Assembly (NCBI RefSeq): GCF_018854495.1
Contig: NZ_JABBDR010000167.1
Coordinates: forward strand, 1-64,000
DNA length: 64,000 bases
Reading direction: 5' to 3'
Origin: Acidithiobacillus ferruginosus
GTDB taxonomy: Bacteria; Pseudomonadota; Gammaproteobacteria; Acidithiobacillales; Acidithiobacillaceae
In this document: positions 47,278 to 56,128 of the stretch, piece by piece
Position numbering within the stretch: position 1 is the stretch's first letter
How the letters are laid out: every line of letters starts with the position of its first letter
Program-made: the position numbers and the translations under genes
Notes under the pieces: model-generated
Database searches by the model: none
Told to the model about the DNA's origin: nothing
The model's input: only the letters and a program-made list of their open reading frames with translations

Positions 47278-48416
47278 CTGCGCTGGAAATCCCACTCTCG
47301 GACCCGGACATCAGCACCAGCGAACTGGAGGCCGTAGAGGCGGTATTGCGTTCCACCCGCATCAGCGCGGGGGAACAAGTGGAGGCCTTCGAAGCGGCCT
47401 TTGCTGCCTATCACGGGCGGCGCTATGCCGTCGCCGTCGCCAGTCCGACTCTGGCGTTGATGCTCTGTCTGCGCGCCTACGAACTCAGGGGGGGCGATGA
47501 AGTCATTCTCTCGCCTTATAGCTGGTGGCAGATCGGGCATGCCCTCGCGTGGTACGGGGTTCAGCCGGTATTCGCGGATATCGACTACTACTCCGGCACG
47601 ATCTCCCCCAAAGGGGCTGAGACCCTGATCACGGAGAAAACCGGGGCGATCCTCGCCGGTAATACCAAGGGGCATCCCGCCTTCTGGCAGGAACTGCGCA
47701 CGATGGCCAACGAAAATGGCCTGATTCTGCTGGAAGATTCGACGGAGGCCATCGGCTCCCGTTATCAGGACAAACTGGTCGGTAGCTTCGGAGACAGCGC
47801 TATTTTTGCCTTTGCCCAGCCCTCTGCCCTGGTCTGTGGTGAAGGTGCCATGATCGTCACGGACGATACCGAAACCGTCAGCCGTCTGCGCCAATATCGC
47901 GCGCGGGGCATCAGTGATCGGGGCTCGGTGGTGGCGCCTACTCGTCCACCCCTGCAGGCAGAAATGAGCGATATCCAGGCCACCATAGGGCTGGTCCAGC
48001 TTGCCCGTCTGGACGGTATTCTGCAACGCCGACAGCAGGTGGAAGCACTCTACTTTGAGTACATGAAGTCCTTTGAAGGAATCAAGGATCCCTACCATGG
48101 GCCGGATGCCACCGCGGTGCACTGGTTTGTATACGAAGTACATCTTGGTACCCGGTTCAGCCGTAGCAGTCGGGATGCCATCGTCACCGATCTCCGCGCC
48201 CAGGGTATCGAGGCGGCCTCTTACTGCCTGCCCATGCACACCCAATCCTATTATCGCGAGCGCGGCGGCGGTCACTGCCCGACCGCCGTGCGGGTGTCCG
48301 ACCGCACCCTGATCCTGCCTTTTCACCCGCGTCTGGGAGAAGAGGAGATCGCCTTTATCATCGAAACCTTGAAGGATGCATCCGTTAATGTGGGTGCTGG
48401 TGCTGCCATTTATTAG
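47274..48416 (+). CDS. DegT/DnrJ/EryC1/StrS-family aminotransferase
   Basis: 380 residues, PLP fold type I, with GDEVILSPYSWWQIGHALAW and EDSTEAIGSRY. The PLP-Lys region reads FGDSAIFAFAQPSALVCGEGAM: the usual Lys of this family (for example in SFxxxKxxxxGEGG) appears to be replaced by Ser/Ala, so catalysis by the normal route is doubtful. It is an odd member for a nif operon; the family usually makes amino sugars. Function unknown. Confidence 0.82.
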   Translation: MTALEIPLSDPDISTSELEAVEAVLRSTRISAGEQVEAFEAAFAAYHGRRYAVAVASPTLALMLCLRAYELRGGDEVILSPYSWWQIGHALAWYGVQPVFADIDYYSGTISPKGAETLITEKTGAILAGNTKGHPAFWQELRTMANENGLILLEDSTEAIGSRYQDKLVGSFGDSAIFAFAQPSALVCGEGAMIVTDDTETVSRLRQYRARGISDRGSVVAPTRPPLQAEMSDIQATIGLVQLARLDGILQRRQQVEALYFEYMKSFEGIKDPYHGPDATAVHWFVYEVHLGTRFSRSSRDAIVTDLRAQGIEAASYCLPMHTQSYYRERGGGHCPTAVRVSDRTLILPFHPRLGEEEIAFIIETLKDASVNVGAGAAIY

Positions 48417-48457
48417 TGTGTTGTTTTTACGTTTATTTTCATAGAGGAGAAGATTGA

Positions 48458-48763
48458 ATGCCCATTATCACCATCAAACCCAGTGGTAAAACCGTCGAGA
48501 TGCCCGTGGGGGCCAGTCTCGCCGCCGCGGTGATCGCTGCCGGTGAACCCATGGTCCTGAAGTGCGAAGGCAAAGGCGAATGCGATAGCTGCCATATTTT
48601 CGTCCAGGAAGGGCGGAAGAGCGTGTCGAAAATCCAGCGTCTGGAAAATGAGCGACTGGATACCATCGTTGGCGTCGGCAGCAAGTCCCGTCTGGCCTGT
48701 CAGGCCATGATTGGTGAAGAAGACGTCGTCATCGAGCTTTTGGGATTTTCTTCGGGCTTATAA
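48458..48763 (+). CDS. [2Fe-2S] ferredoxin
   Basis: 101 residues, plant-type fold with CEGKGECDSCHIFVQEG and RLACQAMIG. GAGGAG lies well upstream of the ATG. It is the fourth [2Fe-2S] protein in the window and resembles ferredoxins linked to nif in Azotobacter. Confidence 0.9.
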   Translation: MPIITIKPSGKTVEMPVGASLAAAVIAAGEPMVLKCEGKGECDSCHIFVQEGRKSVSKIQRLENERLDTIVGVGSKSRLACQAMIGEEDVVIELLGFSSGL

Positions 48764-48773
48764 GGAGGATGTG

Positions 48774-48998
48774 ATGGAACAGTCGCTCGTCATCATTCAT
48801 GTACGTTTTGCCAACGATGGCAGGGTGCGGGAAATTGGCGAGTGTCCCAGCGGGACCAGTCCTCAGGACTGGTTCAATGCGCTGAGCAGACACTCTGCCA
48901 ATGGTTATGAATCTCTCTCCGGGGGAAGGGGCATTTTTCGCCTCGAACCAGCGGTCTTCGAACAGGTCAAGGCTGCGGTTTTTTCCCTCGCAACATAA
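48774..48998 (+). CDS. small nif-operon protein, unknown
   Basis: 74 residues, soluble, with IIHVRFANDGRVREIGECP. AGGAGG precedes ATG 48774. Coupled to the ferredoxin (10 bp) and to the SIR2-like gene. Not recognised. Confidence 0.78.
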   Translation: MEQSLVIIHVRFANDGRVREIGECPSGTSPQDWFNALSRHSANGYESLSGGRGIFRLEPAVFEQVKAAVFSLAT

Positions 48999-49010
48999 GG
49001 AAGCATGATC

Positions 49011-49841
49011 ATGGACAAGGATCTTTCGGAAATCTTCAGCGGCCTTGCGGAAGGACGCATCATTCCGTATCTCGGTCCCGGCCTGTTGCCGGAGGCCGGA
49101 GCCACCCTGCCCAGCGGGTTGTCGGCATTGGCGGAAGTACTCAGCGGCCAGGTGACGGTGCCTCACAAGGTCCGGCGCAACCTCACCGGGGCCGCGCAAT
49201 ATATCGAGAACTTCAAGCACCGCAAGACCCTCGTGGGCATGATGGACAAGGCCTTTGCCGGGGATCCGCCGATCCATCCTTTGCAGCGCGACCTGGCCGC
49301 CCGGAAACTCCCGTTGATCGTCCACCTCTGGTACGACAACGGTATGGCCAAAGCGTTGGCCGAACAGGGTGCACGCTGGGGCCGTATCCAGGGACTCAGT
49401 CAAACCGAGCATTTCGGCCACTGGACGGGATACATGGATGCCGAGGGCCAGTCGGTCGAAGCCGCAGTGGCCGCCCAATGGGACACGATACTGTATGAGC
49501 CTTGGGGCTCACAAAGTCCGGCCAACAATTACCTCGTTTCGGATACGGATTTTGTCGAAGTGCTGACGGAAATTGACATTCAGACGCCTATTCCGGAGAT
49601 CGTCCAACAAATCCGCTCCGGGCGCCATTTTCTTTTTGTCGGATGCCGTTTCAATGATCAGTTGCAGCGCAATTTCGCCCGCCAGATCATGAAGCGTTCA
49701 TCGGATCGCCATTGGGCGTTGATAGAGGCACCGCTGACCCGGAACGAAGCGCGTTTTGTTCGCGAGCAGGGGATTCAGGTGCTCCAGGTGCCCACTGGCG
49801 TCTTGTCGGGTGGTGGGACCGCCGTGGCCAGGGCGGGGTAG
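49011..49841 (+). CDS. SIR2-like protein at the end of the nifB operon
   Basis: 276 residues that resemble the SIR2-like (SIR2_2) family: an early IIPYLGPGLLPEAGA in the place of the NAD-binding GAG loop and a late HFLFVGCRFNDQLQRNFARQIM. Such proteins may bind or split NAD. It lacks an obvious zinc-binding Cys set, so it is not a classic deacetylase. ATG 49011 has AAGGA nine bases upstream; ATG 49005 is possible. It ends the nifB transcript. Its job in nitrogen fixation is unknown. Confidence 0.78.
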   Translation: MDKDLSEIFSGLAEGRIIPYLGPGLLPEAGATLPSGLSALAEVLSGQVTVPHKVRRNLTGAAQYIENFKHRKTLVGMMDKAFAGDPPIHPLQRDLAARKLPLIVHLWYDNGMAKALAEQGARWGRIQGLSQTEHFGHWTGYMDAEGQSVEAAVAAQWDTILYEPWGSQSPANNYLVSDTDFVEVLTEIDIQTPIPEIVQQIRSGRHFLFVGCRFNDQLQRNFARQIMKRSSDRHWALIEAPLTRNEARFVREQGIQVLQVPTGVLSGGGTAVARAG

Positions 49842-49858
49842 GAGGGCGCCCCAATGCT

Positions 49859-49876
49859 CGTCACAAACCTGTGACG
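49859..49876. terminator. hairpin between convergent nifB and modD operons
   Basis: CGTCACA and TGTGACG arms around AACC in the 51-bp gap between the SIR2-like gene and modD. No T run. Confidence 0.45.
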
Positions 49877-49892
49877 CGCGGGAGTCACGGTC

Positions 49893-50747
49893 TTATACGG
49901 GGCGAATCTCCACACCGATATCGGCCGGTGCTGCGTGATAAACGGCGCTGGTCACCAGGGCATCCATACCGGTTGCCGCATAGGCCTGAATATTGGCAAG
50001 GGTAATCCCGCCTGCGGCAAACAATGTAACCTCCGGGGCCACGGCACGCAGTTTCTCGGCGATGGCTGCCAGGGGGCCGGGCGCGATTTTATCAAACTGG
50101 ATCCCGGCGACCCCGGCCTGCGCCAGTGCCAGTGCATCCGTCATCGTGTGATCCGTATTTTGCACTTCCACCACGATCTTGCTGGAGGGAACCTGCCTCC
50201 GGTATTGTGCCAACTGTTGCAAGAAAGGCGATAAACCACCTAAAAAGCCCAGGTGCTGGTCAAATACCAAAACACTTTCCGAGAGGCTCAACCGGTGCGG
50301 CATGACTCCCCCTGCGAGAGCCGCCATGGTCGCAAAACGGCGTATCCCGGGAAGATTCTTGCGGGTGACGACAACCGCCGTCCCAGGACTGATCTGATGC
50401 GTCTGTTGCACCAGTTTTCCGGCATAGGTCGCGATGCCGCAGGCGTACTCCAGCACGTTTTGCGCCACTTTCCATGCAGAATGGGCGGCACTTGCGGAAC
50501 CTTCCGCCGCCAGCAGGGTGGTCCCTGTTGCGACCGATGCGCCCGACCGCTGACTTTCGGTCACGGTAAGGCCGCAGGCCTCCACCAACTGCGCAGCAAG
50601 TTCGGTACCCGCGACCGTGATGTCATGACGACAGCGAAAACACATGACCGCAGCCTTGTCGCCGATACCCAGCATGTGGGTGGTGAGGTCCAGGAAAGGC
50701 TGATCTTCCTGGATGAGTGCGGCAACCTCCTGCGGAGAGAAAAACAT
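49893..50747 (-). CDS. modD: ModD, QPRTase-like molybdenum transport protein
   Basis: 284 residues of the nicotinate-nucleotide pyrophosphorylase fold (VLEYACGIATYAGKLV, then VVVTRKNLPGIRRF, and GVMPHRLSLSESVLVFDQH). The pattern fits ModD, found with molybdate uptake genes, rather than NadC. Exact role unknown. It follows the molbindin by 12 bp. Confidence 0.9.
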   Translation of the reverse strand: MFFSPQEVAALIQEDQPFLDLTTHMLGIGDKAAVMCFRCRHDITVAGTELAAQLVEACGLTVTESQRSGASVATGTTLLAAEGSASAAHSAWKVAQNVLEYACGIATYAGKLVQQTHQISPGTAVVVTRKNLPGIRRFATMAALAGGVMPHRLSLSESVLVFDQHLGFLGGLSPFLQQLAQYRRQVPSSKIVVEVQNTDHTMTDALALAQAGVAGIQFDKIAPGPLAAIAEKLRAVAPEVTLFAAGGITLANIQAYAATGMDALVTSAVYHAAPADIGVEIRPV

Positions 50748-50759
50748 GAAACGGCGGCT

Positions 50760-50966
50760 TCAGGGTTTTTCGATACTTACTTCGCTGGCTTTGATTGCCG
50801 CGAAAACCTCGTCACCCACTTTGAGTCCGAGACGTTCGACGCTCCGTGTGGTAATCACGGAGGTGATTATACCGGCGGAGGTTTCCACCTCGATTTCCGA
50901 AACCGCGCCACCTTTGATGATCTCAATTACTTTACCCTTCAAATGATTGCGCAGACTGGTTTCCAT
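50760..50966 (-). CDS. mop: molbindin (Mop), molybdate-binding protein
   Basis: 68 residues, a single Mop domain (SLRNHLKGKVIEIIKGG, then ITTRSVERLGLKVGDEVFAA-type core). It stores or buffers molybdate in the cytoplasm for FeMo-co and Mo-cofactor synthesis. It is first in the mop-modD pair. Confidence 0.93.
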   Translation of the reverse strand: METSLRNHLKGKVIEIIKGGAVSEIEVETSAGIITSVITTRSVERLGLKVGDEVFAAIKASEVSIEKP

Positions 50967-51038
50967 GACCGCTCCCTGATGAACTGAATAAGAGTATGAC
51001 AGTATATCCTACCTGGATGGCCAGGGAATAGAGAATTG

Positions 51039-52463
51039 TCATGGCAATTGGATGGAAACGTAGTGCAATTGTAAAAATTCTTCCAGCCCCCATTTGCCAC
51101 CCTCGGCGCCCAGTCCAGAGAGTTTGCTGCCGCCGAAGGGCGCCTGTGGAGTGGCGGGAGCTCCGTCATTGACGCCGATAATGCCGCATTGCAGCGCCTC
51201 CGCGATGCGGTATGCGCGTCCGAGATCGCGGGTCCAGAGATAAGCGGCCAAGCCATAGGGAGTGTCATTGGCGCGCGCGACAGCTTCCGCTTCGCTGCGA
51301 AACCCCTGTATGGGCAGCAGAGGGCTGAAGCTTTCTTCGTGGAATATGCGGCTCTGCGGATCGAGGTCGGCGAGGAGGGTCGGGGAGCACCACAGGCCTT
51401 GTGCATCCCCTCCGCATAGGAGTCTTGCACCCCGGTCCAGGGCATCCTGCAATTGTGCTTTGAACTTCTGGACAGCGGCTTCGGAAACCAGCGGGCCGAT
51501 GTCAGTGTCCTCTGCGAAAGGGTCTCCGACCTTGAGGTGACTCATAGCTTCAAGGTAGCGTGCGGTAAACTCCGGCAGGATCGCATCATCCACATATAAG
51601 CGGTTGGCGGCGACGCAGGACTGGCCGGCATAGCGGAATTTGGCATGGATGGTCATGGCCACCGCCGCAGCGATGTCCGCATCGGCAAAAATCAGCACCG
51701 GAGCGTGCCCACCCAGTTCCAGAGAAAGCCGTTTGATGGTCGGCGATCCCTGCGCATAAAGCTTCTGCCCGACCGCCGTAGAGCCGGTAAAACTCAACTT
51801 GGCTATGCGCGGGTCGGCCATCAATCGCTCCGCCAGTGGTGCGGGATCAGAGCTGGGGAGCACCTGCAGGGTGCCAGCGGGTCCCTCCGCCTCCGCCCAG
51901 AGTTCGGCAAGTTTCAATGCGGAGAGCGGCGTTTGCTCATCGGGCTTGAGGATGACTGTACAGCCGGCTGCCAGAGCCGGCGCTATCTTACGAACGACCA
52001 TGGAGACCGGACTGTTCCACGGCGTAATGGCGAACACCGGACCAATCGGCGCTTTCCAGATCTGCAAGCGCTTGTCTGGAAACTGGGAAGGAATACTTTC
52101 GCCGGTGATGCGTTTACATTCTTCGGCGTACCAGCGCGCCAGGGCGACCGCGGTTTTGATTTCCGCACGGCTCTGCCGTATGGGTTTGCCCATCTCCCAG
52201 GTGATGAGACGTGCGAGGTCTTCTGCGTGAACCTGGATGAGATCCGCCCAACGGCTGAGGATGGCCGCGCGCTGGTAAACGGTAGTTTGACGCCAGGTTG
52301 CAAAAGCGACCGTTGCCGCCTGCGCCGCTGCTTCCGCCTCCCGAGTTCCGCAATCGGACACTTCGGCGAGCATCTGTTGATTGACGGGGCTTCGTACCAC
52401 AAAGCGCGTCTCGAGGTCTGTCCAGCGTCCTTCGATGAATGCGGCTGTCGGTGTAAGGGGCAT
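51039..52463 (-). CDS. NAD(P)-dependent aldehyde dehydrogenase (succinate-semialdehyde type)
   Basis: 474 residues. Catalytic Cys in AGQSCVAANRL and Glu in LSLELGGHAPV are present, with the NAD-binding FTGSTAVGQ. The family includes succinate-semialdehyde and related short-aldehyde dehydrogenases; the exact substrate is uncertain. ATG 52463 has AGGA upstream. The 196-bp gap to the divergent globin (52464-52659) holds no gene; no sigma-54 element was seen. Confidence 0.9.
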   Translation of the reverse strand: MPLTPTAAFIEGRWTDLETRFVVRSPVNQQMLAEVSDCGTREAEAAAQAATVAFATWRQTTVYQRAAILSRWADLIQVHAEDLARLITWEMGKPIRQSRAEIKTAVALARWYAEECKRITGESIPSQFPDKRLQIWKAPIGPVFAITPWNSPVSMVVRKIAPALAAGCTVILKPDEQTPLSALKLAELWAEAEGPAGTLQVLPSSDPAPLAERLMADPRIAKLSFTGSTAVGQKLYAQGSPTIKRLSLELGGHAPVLIFADADIAAAVAMTIHAKFRYAGQSCVAANRLYVDDAILPEFTARYLEAMSHLKVGDPFAEDTDIGPLVSEAAVQKFKAQLQDALDRGARLLCGGDAQGLWCSPTLLADLDPQSRIFHEESFSPLLPIQGFRSEAEAVARANDTPYGLAAYLWTRDLGRAYRIAEALQCGIIGVNDGAPATPQAPFGGSKLSGLGAEGGKWGLEEFLQLHYVSIQLP

Positions 52464-52659
52464 GAGGTTTTCCTGTATGCGGGGGGCGGTAGCCAGGACG
52501 TTGCCGAACAACATCCAAAGAAGGTACTCTTGCGGGGCAGGTTGTATCGGGCTGACTGTAGCGCAGGCATGGATAAAGCGCAAAATGGCCATCTCCGCGC
52601 AGCATGCATCATAAACATAGTGGCCGCTAATACACACCTAACCTGGAGCAAGACCATTG

Positions 52660-53049
52660 ATGTCTGAACCTGAAAGCACGCCCTACGCCCGTCTTGGTGG
52701 TGAGGAGGCCGTTCGCAATCTGGTCAACCGGTTTTATGACCTCATGGACGGCGAGGCGCAATGGCAAACTCCGTTGCGGGATATTCATGCAAAGGACCTT
52801 TCCGAGTCCAGGGAGAAGCTCTTTCTGTTTCTTTCCGGCTGGCTGGGCGGGCCTGATCTATATGTGCAGCAGTTCGGGCATCCCCGCTTACGCGCACGGC
52901 ATGCGTCTGTCCCGGTGGATGATCAGGCACGGGATCAGTGGATGGCCTGTATGCTGCAGGCCATGCACGAGGTAGGGATAGAGCCTGAACTCTATGGCCA
53001 TCTGCAGGGTGCCTTTCAGCGCACGGCTGATTTCATGCGGAATCGCTAG
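52660..53049 (+). CDS. group 2 truncated haemoglobin (HbO type)
   Basis: 129 residues with YARLGGEEAVRNLVNRFYD and GHPRLRARHASVPVDD, the proximal His being that of RARH, then QWMACMLQAM. Group 2 trHbs bind O2 and NO. TTG 52657 has better ribosome-site spacing (GGAG, 8 bases) than ATG 52660. It is a different subgroup from the globin at 5043. Confidence 0.92.
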   Translation: MSEPESTPYARLGGEEAVRNLVNRFYDLMDGEAQWQTPLRDIHAKDLSESREKLFLFLSGWLGGPDLYVQQFGHPRLRARHASVPVDDQARDQWMACMLQAMHEVGIEPELYGHLQGAFQRTADFMRNR

Positions 53050-54464
53050 GACGGCGCTTTCTGCGCTGCAAAATCATCGTGGATGGCCGGCGCAGCGTCG
53101 GGGGTTTGTAATCCATGCCCCGCCAGCCAGCCGAGCAGGATGCCGACCAGAGCTATGGCGGACAGGGATGGATAGCCGATGAACTGTACCAGCGGACCGC
53201 CCAGAAAGGTACCCATCACCGTGGCCACTGCGCCACTGGCGTTAAAAAGTCCCATCGCCTCGCCCTGACTGAAAGGCGTGAGCCGCGCTGTCAGACTGGT
53301 CCCGGAAATGCTCTGCAGTGGCCAGGCGATAATAATCAGGACGAAGCCTGCCAAGGCAATCAGCGCCCGGGATATGGGCAGGAAAAATACCAGCAGTAGC
53401 AGTCCAAATCCCAAAAAGCGGAGAACCAAAGACCAGCGATATACCCTTCCGGCGCCAAAACGCCCGGATAACTGCCCGCCCACGGAGTACAGCACCAACG
53501 CTATGGCGGCGGTCATGGCGTAGACGCTGGAGGTCAATGCCGGGGCCACGTTATAAGCCTTTTGCATCGCCACCGGGAAATAGGCGAAAAACGCTGCTAC
53601 GCCAAAGGCTACTGCAAACCAGGAGAACAGAAATCGGCCAAAACGCGTATGTAGCATATCGCCAAACCGGCGCGCGCCCTGCAGAGAAAGGTGATGCGAA
53701 AACCGGAGCAGGTCACCCCCCAGCAGTTCCGGACGCCCGAAGTTGGCGAGGAAACGCCAGTCCAGATCGCGCCGCATATGATTACCGATCTCCACTGTCC
53801 AGTCATAACTTTTGGCGCCGGCAGGCAAGCCTCTTGCACCCAGCCAGATGGCGGGAATCAATGCCAAGGCTGAGCAGATCAGGCCGACTTTGAAATTGCT
53901 GACGAAAATGCCGGCCAATAAAAGTCCGCCGACCTGCCCGCCGCCGTTAAAAGTTTGCAGCCAGCCCAGCCGGGGTTCCCATTCATTTTGGGGGTCGAAC
54001 TCGACGATGAACAGGCTGGCCATGGTCGCCACGGCGGAGGTTCCCGCGCCGGCGAGCAGCGAGAGTCCGCTCCAGGGGAGGATGCCCGGTAGAAAAGGCA
54101 TGGCGGCCAGTGCCATCAGCAATACCAGAAAGCCACCAAAAAAAATGGGGCGATGCAGGTGTTTGCTGTCGGCCAGGTTTCCCCACAAGGGAGAGGTCAG
54201 CAGTCCGAGGTTGAATCCGCCCATGACGTAGGCAACCCAACTGAGATGATGGGTGAGGGCGACAATCATCAGAGGCAGGAGAATAGGCAGCAGCCCGGAG
54301 GAGACGGCCCCCAGCAGGGCATAGGCCAAAAACCAGACAGACACCCAGCGGCCGGGTTCCTTCAGGATGGCGCGCAAGCGATCGAGGTGTTCGCGTGCCA
54401 GTTGAATGCGGGCGGCGATCGCTTTCTCGCCCATGATGGTGCCGGGATTCCGGGTGTCTGCCAT
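53046..54464 (-). CDS. MFS transporter
   Basis: 472 residues with about twelve membrane segments (for example WFLAYALLGAVSSGLLPILL) and a loop NLADSKHLHRPIFFGG of the MFS type. The opening has a cytoplasmic helix of about 45 residues. The cargo is unknown; drug-efflux-like permeases are closest in appearance. ATG 54464 follows AGGAG. It ends 4 bp inside the convergent globin gene. Confidence 0.88.
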   Translation of the reverse strand: MADTRNPGTIMGEKAIAARIQLAREHLDRLRAILKEPGRWVSVWFLAYALLGAVSSGLLPILLPLMIVALTHHLSWVAYVMGGFNLGLLTSPLWGNLADSKHLHRPIFFGGFLVLLMALAAMPFLPGILPWSGLSLLAGAGTSAVATMASLFIVEFDPQNEWEPRLGWLQTFNGGGQVGGLLLAGIFVSNFKVGLICSALALIPAIWLGARGLPAGAKSYDWTVEIGNHMRRDLDWRFLANFGRPELLGGDLLRFSHHLSLQGARRFGDMLHTRFGRFLFSWFAVAFGVAAFFAYFPVAMQKAYNVAPALTSSVYAMTAAIALVLYSVGGQLSGRFGAGRVYRWSLVLRFLGFGLLLLVFFLPISRALIALAGFVLIIIAWPLQSISGTSLTARLTPFSQGEAMGLFNASGAVATVMGTFLGGPLVQFIGYPSLSAIALVGILLGWLAGHGLQTPDAAPAIHDDFAAQKAPS

Positions 54465-54647
54465 GATCTCTCCTGCGTCGCCCATCGGGCCGCCCTTTAC
54501 GGTATCGTGCGAGGCATACCATTATCTGATAGGCCTTTTCTCTGTTGGTTCCCTGACAAATGAGTTGCCTTACGCCCGTAGGGCGCAGATTTGCCCGTCT
54601 GCGTTCGCTACGTTATGGTAAAAATCAACCGCAGAAGGGAGTGATGT

Positions 54648-55220
54648 ATGGGCACAATTTTCCATGGGTTGACGGTGGATCCCGACTGGTTATACCACCG
54701 GTCGATGTATACCCTGCTGATCGTGGCGGGTAGCTATCTGATATTACGCTGGTATGGCAATGTAGTTGTGCGTCTCATGGACTTTCTCGGTCGGCGACGG
54801 GCCTTGTCCCGCGGCTATGGCGTGATGTTCCAGAGAATCACCACCTGGTTTCTCTGGCTCATTGTCTGGGTAGTCGTACTGCGGGTCTGGGGTGTAGATG
54901 TCACAGCCGTCTGGACCACCTTTGTCAGCTTGCTGGCGGTGATTGGCGTCGGAATGCTGGCGGTATGGGCCATGGTCAGCAACATTACGGCACGCTTTTT
55001 TATCTGGTTCTGGCAGCCATTACAGTTGGGGCAACGTATCGAGATATTGCCGGAATCCCTGACTGGTGAGGTCATCGAAGAAAATCTCATGTTTACCGAG
55101 TTGCGCCAGGACGATGGCCAGATTGTGGTGATACCCAACAATCTCTTTTTCCAACGCATTATTCGTCGCTTGCCCGATGTCGAAAAAAAAGCCAGCCCGG
55201 ATGGGAAGGCTGCACCATGA
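54648..55220 (+). CDS. small MscS-family mechanosensitive channel
   Basis: 190 residues with three membrane segments (about 18-36, 66-84, 92-112) and a short beta domain (GQRIEILPESLTGEVIEEN, then IVVIPNNLFF). It lacks the large C-terminal cage of MscS. It releases solutes on osmotic down-shock. It is the first gene of the sucrose operon and overlaps the kinase start by 4 bp. Confidence 0.9.
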   Translation: MGTIFHGLTVDPDWLYHRSMYTLLIVAGSYLILRWYGNVVVRLMDFLGRRRALSRGYGVMFQRITTWFLWLIVWVVVLRVWGVDVTAVWTTFVSLLAVIGVGMLAVWAMVSNITARFFIWFWQPLQLGQRIEILPESLTGEVIEENLMFTELRQDDGQIVVIPNNLFFQRIIRRLPDVEKKASPDGKAAP

Positions 55221-56128
55221 ATGCAGACATGCCCCCCGGCGTAATTTTCGGCGAATGTCTGGTCGATGATTTTGGAGCGGTGCAACGACTTGGTGGCGCG
55301 CCCTTCAATGTTGCGCAACACCTCCATGCGCTGGGGGTGGCCTCCGTCTTTGTCAGCAGGGTAGGGCGGGATGCCTCTGGGCAACACATTTTGCAGCACA
55401 TGCGGGACTGGGGGATGTCCACGAATGAAGTGACAGTGGACGCGTTGCTTCCCACCGGCCGGGTACGGGTGACGGCGGACGCCCGACAGGGGCACCACTT
55501 CGAGATTCTGCCGCATCAGGCCTACGACGCCATTGCTACGCCCTCCAGCATGATCGCGCCCATTCCCTGGCTCTATCACGGTAGTCTCGCCTTGCGGGAA
55601 GACGGGCCATCGCGGGCGACCTGGCGCCAGTTGCGCGCCCATGCCCGGTGGCGCTTTGTGGACATCAATCTGCGCGATCCCTGGTGGAATCCGGAATTAC
55701 TGGCCGAGGTCATACGGGATTCGTCTATACTAAAATGCAATATGGAAGAGCTGGAGCAGATCATTCGCACTTACGAACTCCCCCCAGCCTCGACCCTGCG
55801 GGAAGCGACGCAGATGGTGGCCCGACATTTTCATGTGCAAGCCGTCTTGCTGACCCGCGGTGCTGCGGGTGCCGTTTGTGGGGACGGAACCAATTTTTAC
55901 GAGGCGGAAGCGACCCCCACGGTGGTCCAGGACACGGTCGGGGCTGGGGACGCTTTCGTCGCAGGTTGGCTCTGGAGCCTGTTTCGCGGTGATGCCATTG
56001 CACGGCGATTGCAAAGGGCAGGGGAATTGGCAGCAGCCATTTGTGCGATATCTGGCGCCGTACCGGATCAACCCGCGTTTTACCGGACCATAATGGCACG
56101 ATGGGCCAAGGAGGACCGATTTGGCTGA
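55217..56128 (+). CDS. PfkB-family sugar kinase (fructokinase-like)
   Basis: 303 residues, with GGAPFNVAQHLHALGV near the N terminus and the ATP/catalytic motif DTVGAGDAFVAGWL (catalytic Asp). Next to sucrose synthase it most likely phosphorylates the fructose released. It overlaps the next start by 8 bp. Confidence 0.92.
   Translation: MNADMPPGVIFGECLVDDFGAVQRLGGAPFNVAQHLHALGVASVFVSRVGRDASGQHILQHMRDWGMSTNEVTVDALLPTGRVRVTADARQGHHFEILPHQAYDAIATPSSMIAPIPWLYHGSLALREDGPSRATWRQLRAHARWRFVDINLRDPWWNPELLAEVIRDSSILKCNMEELEQIIRTYELPPASTLREATQMVARHFHVQAVLLTRGAAGAVCGDGTNFYEAEATPTVVQDTVGAGDAFVAGWLWSLFRGDAIARRLQRAGELAAAICAISGAVPDQPAFYRTIMARWAKEDRFG

Noticed and set aside
46467-48326. A 619-codon minus-strand frame
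   Set aside because: It is antisense to the second nifS, nifT and the aminotransferase; no motif supports it.
51000-51040. A ModE box before mop-modD
   Set aside because: The AT-rich stretch does not show the two-fold pattern expected of a ModE site.
51645-52667. A 340-codon plus-strand frame
   Set aside because: It is antisense to the aldehyde dehydrogenase with intact catalytic Cys and Glu.
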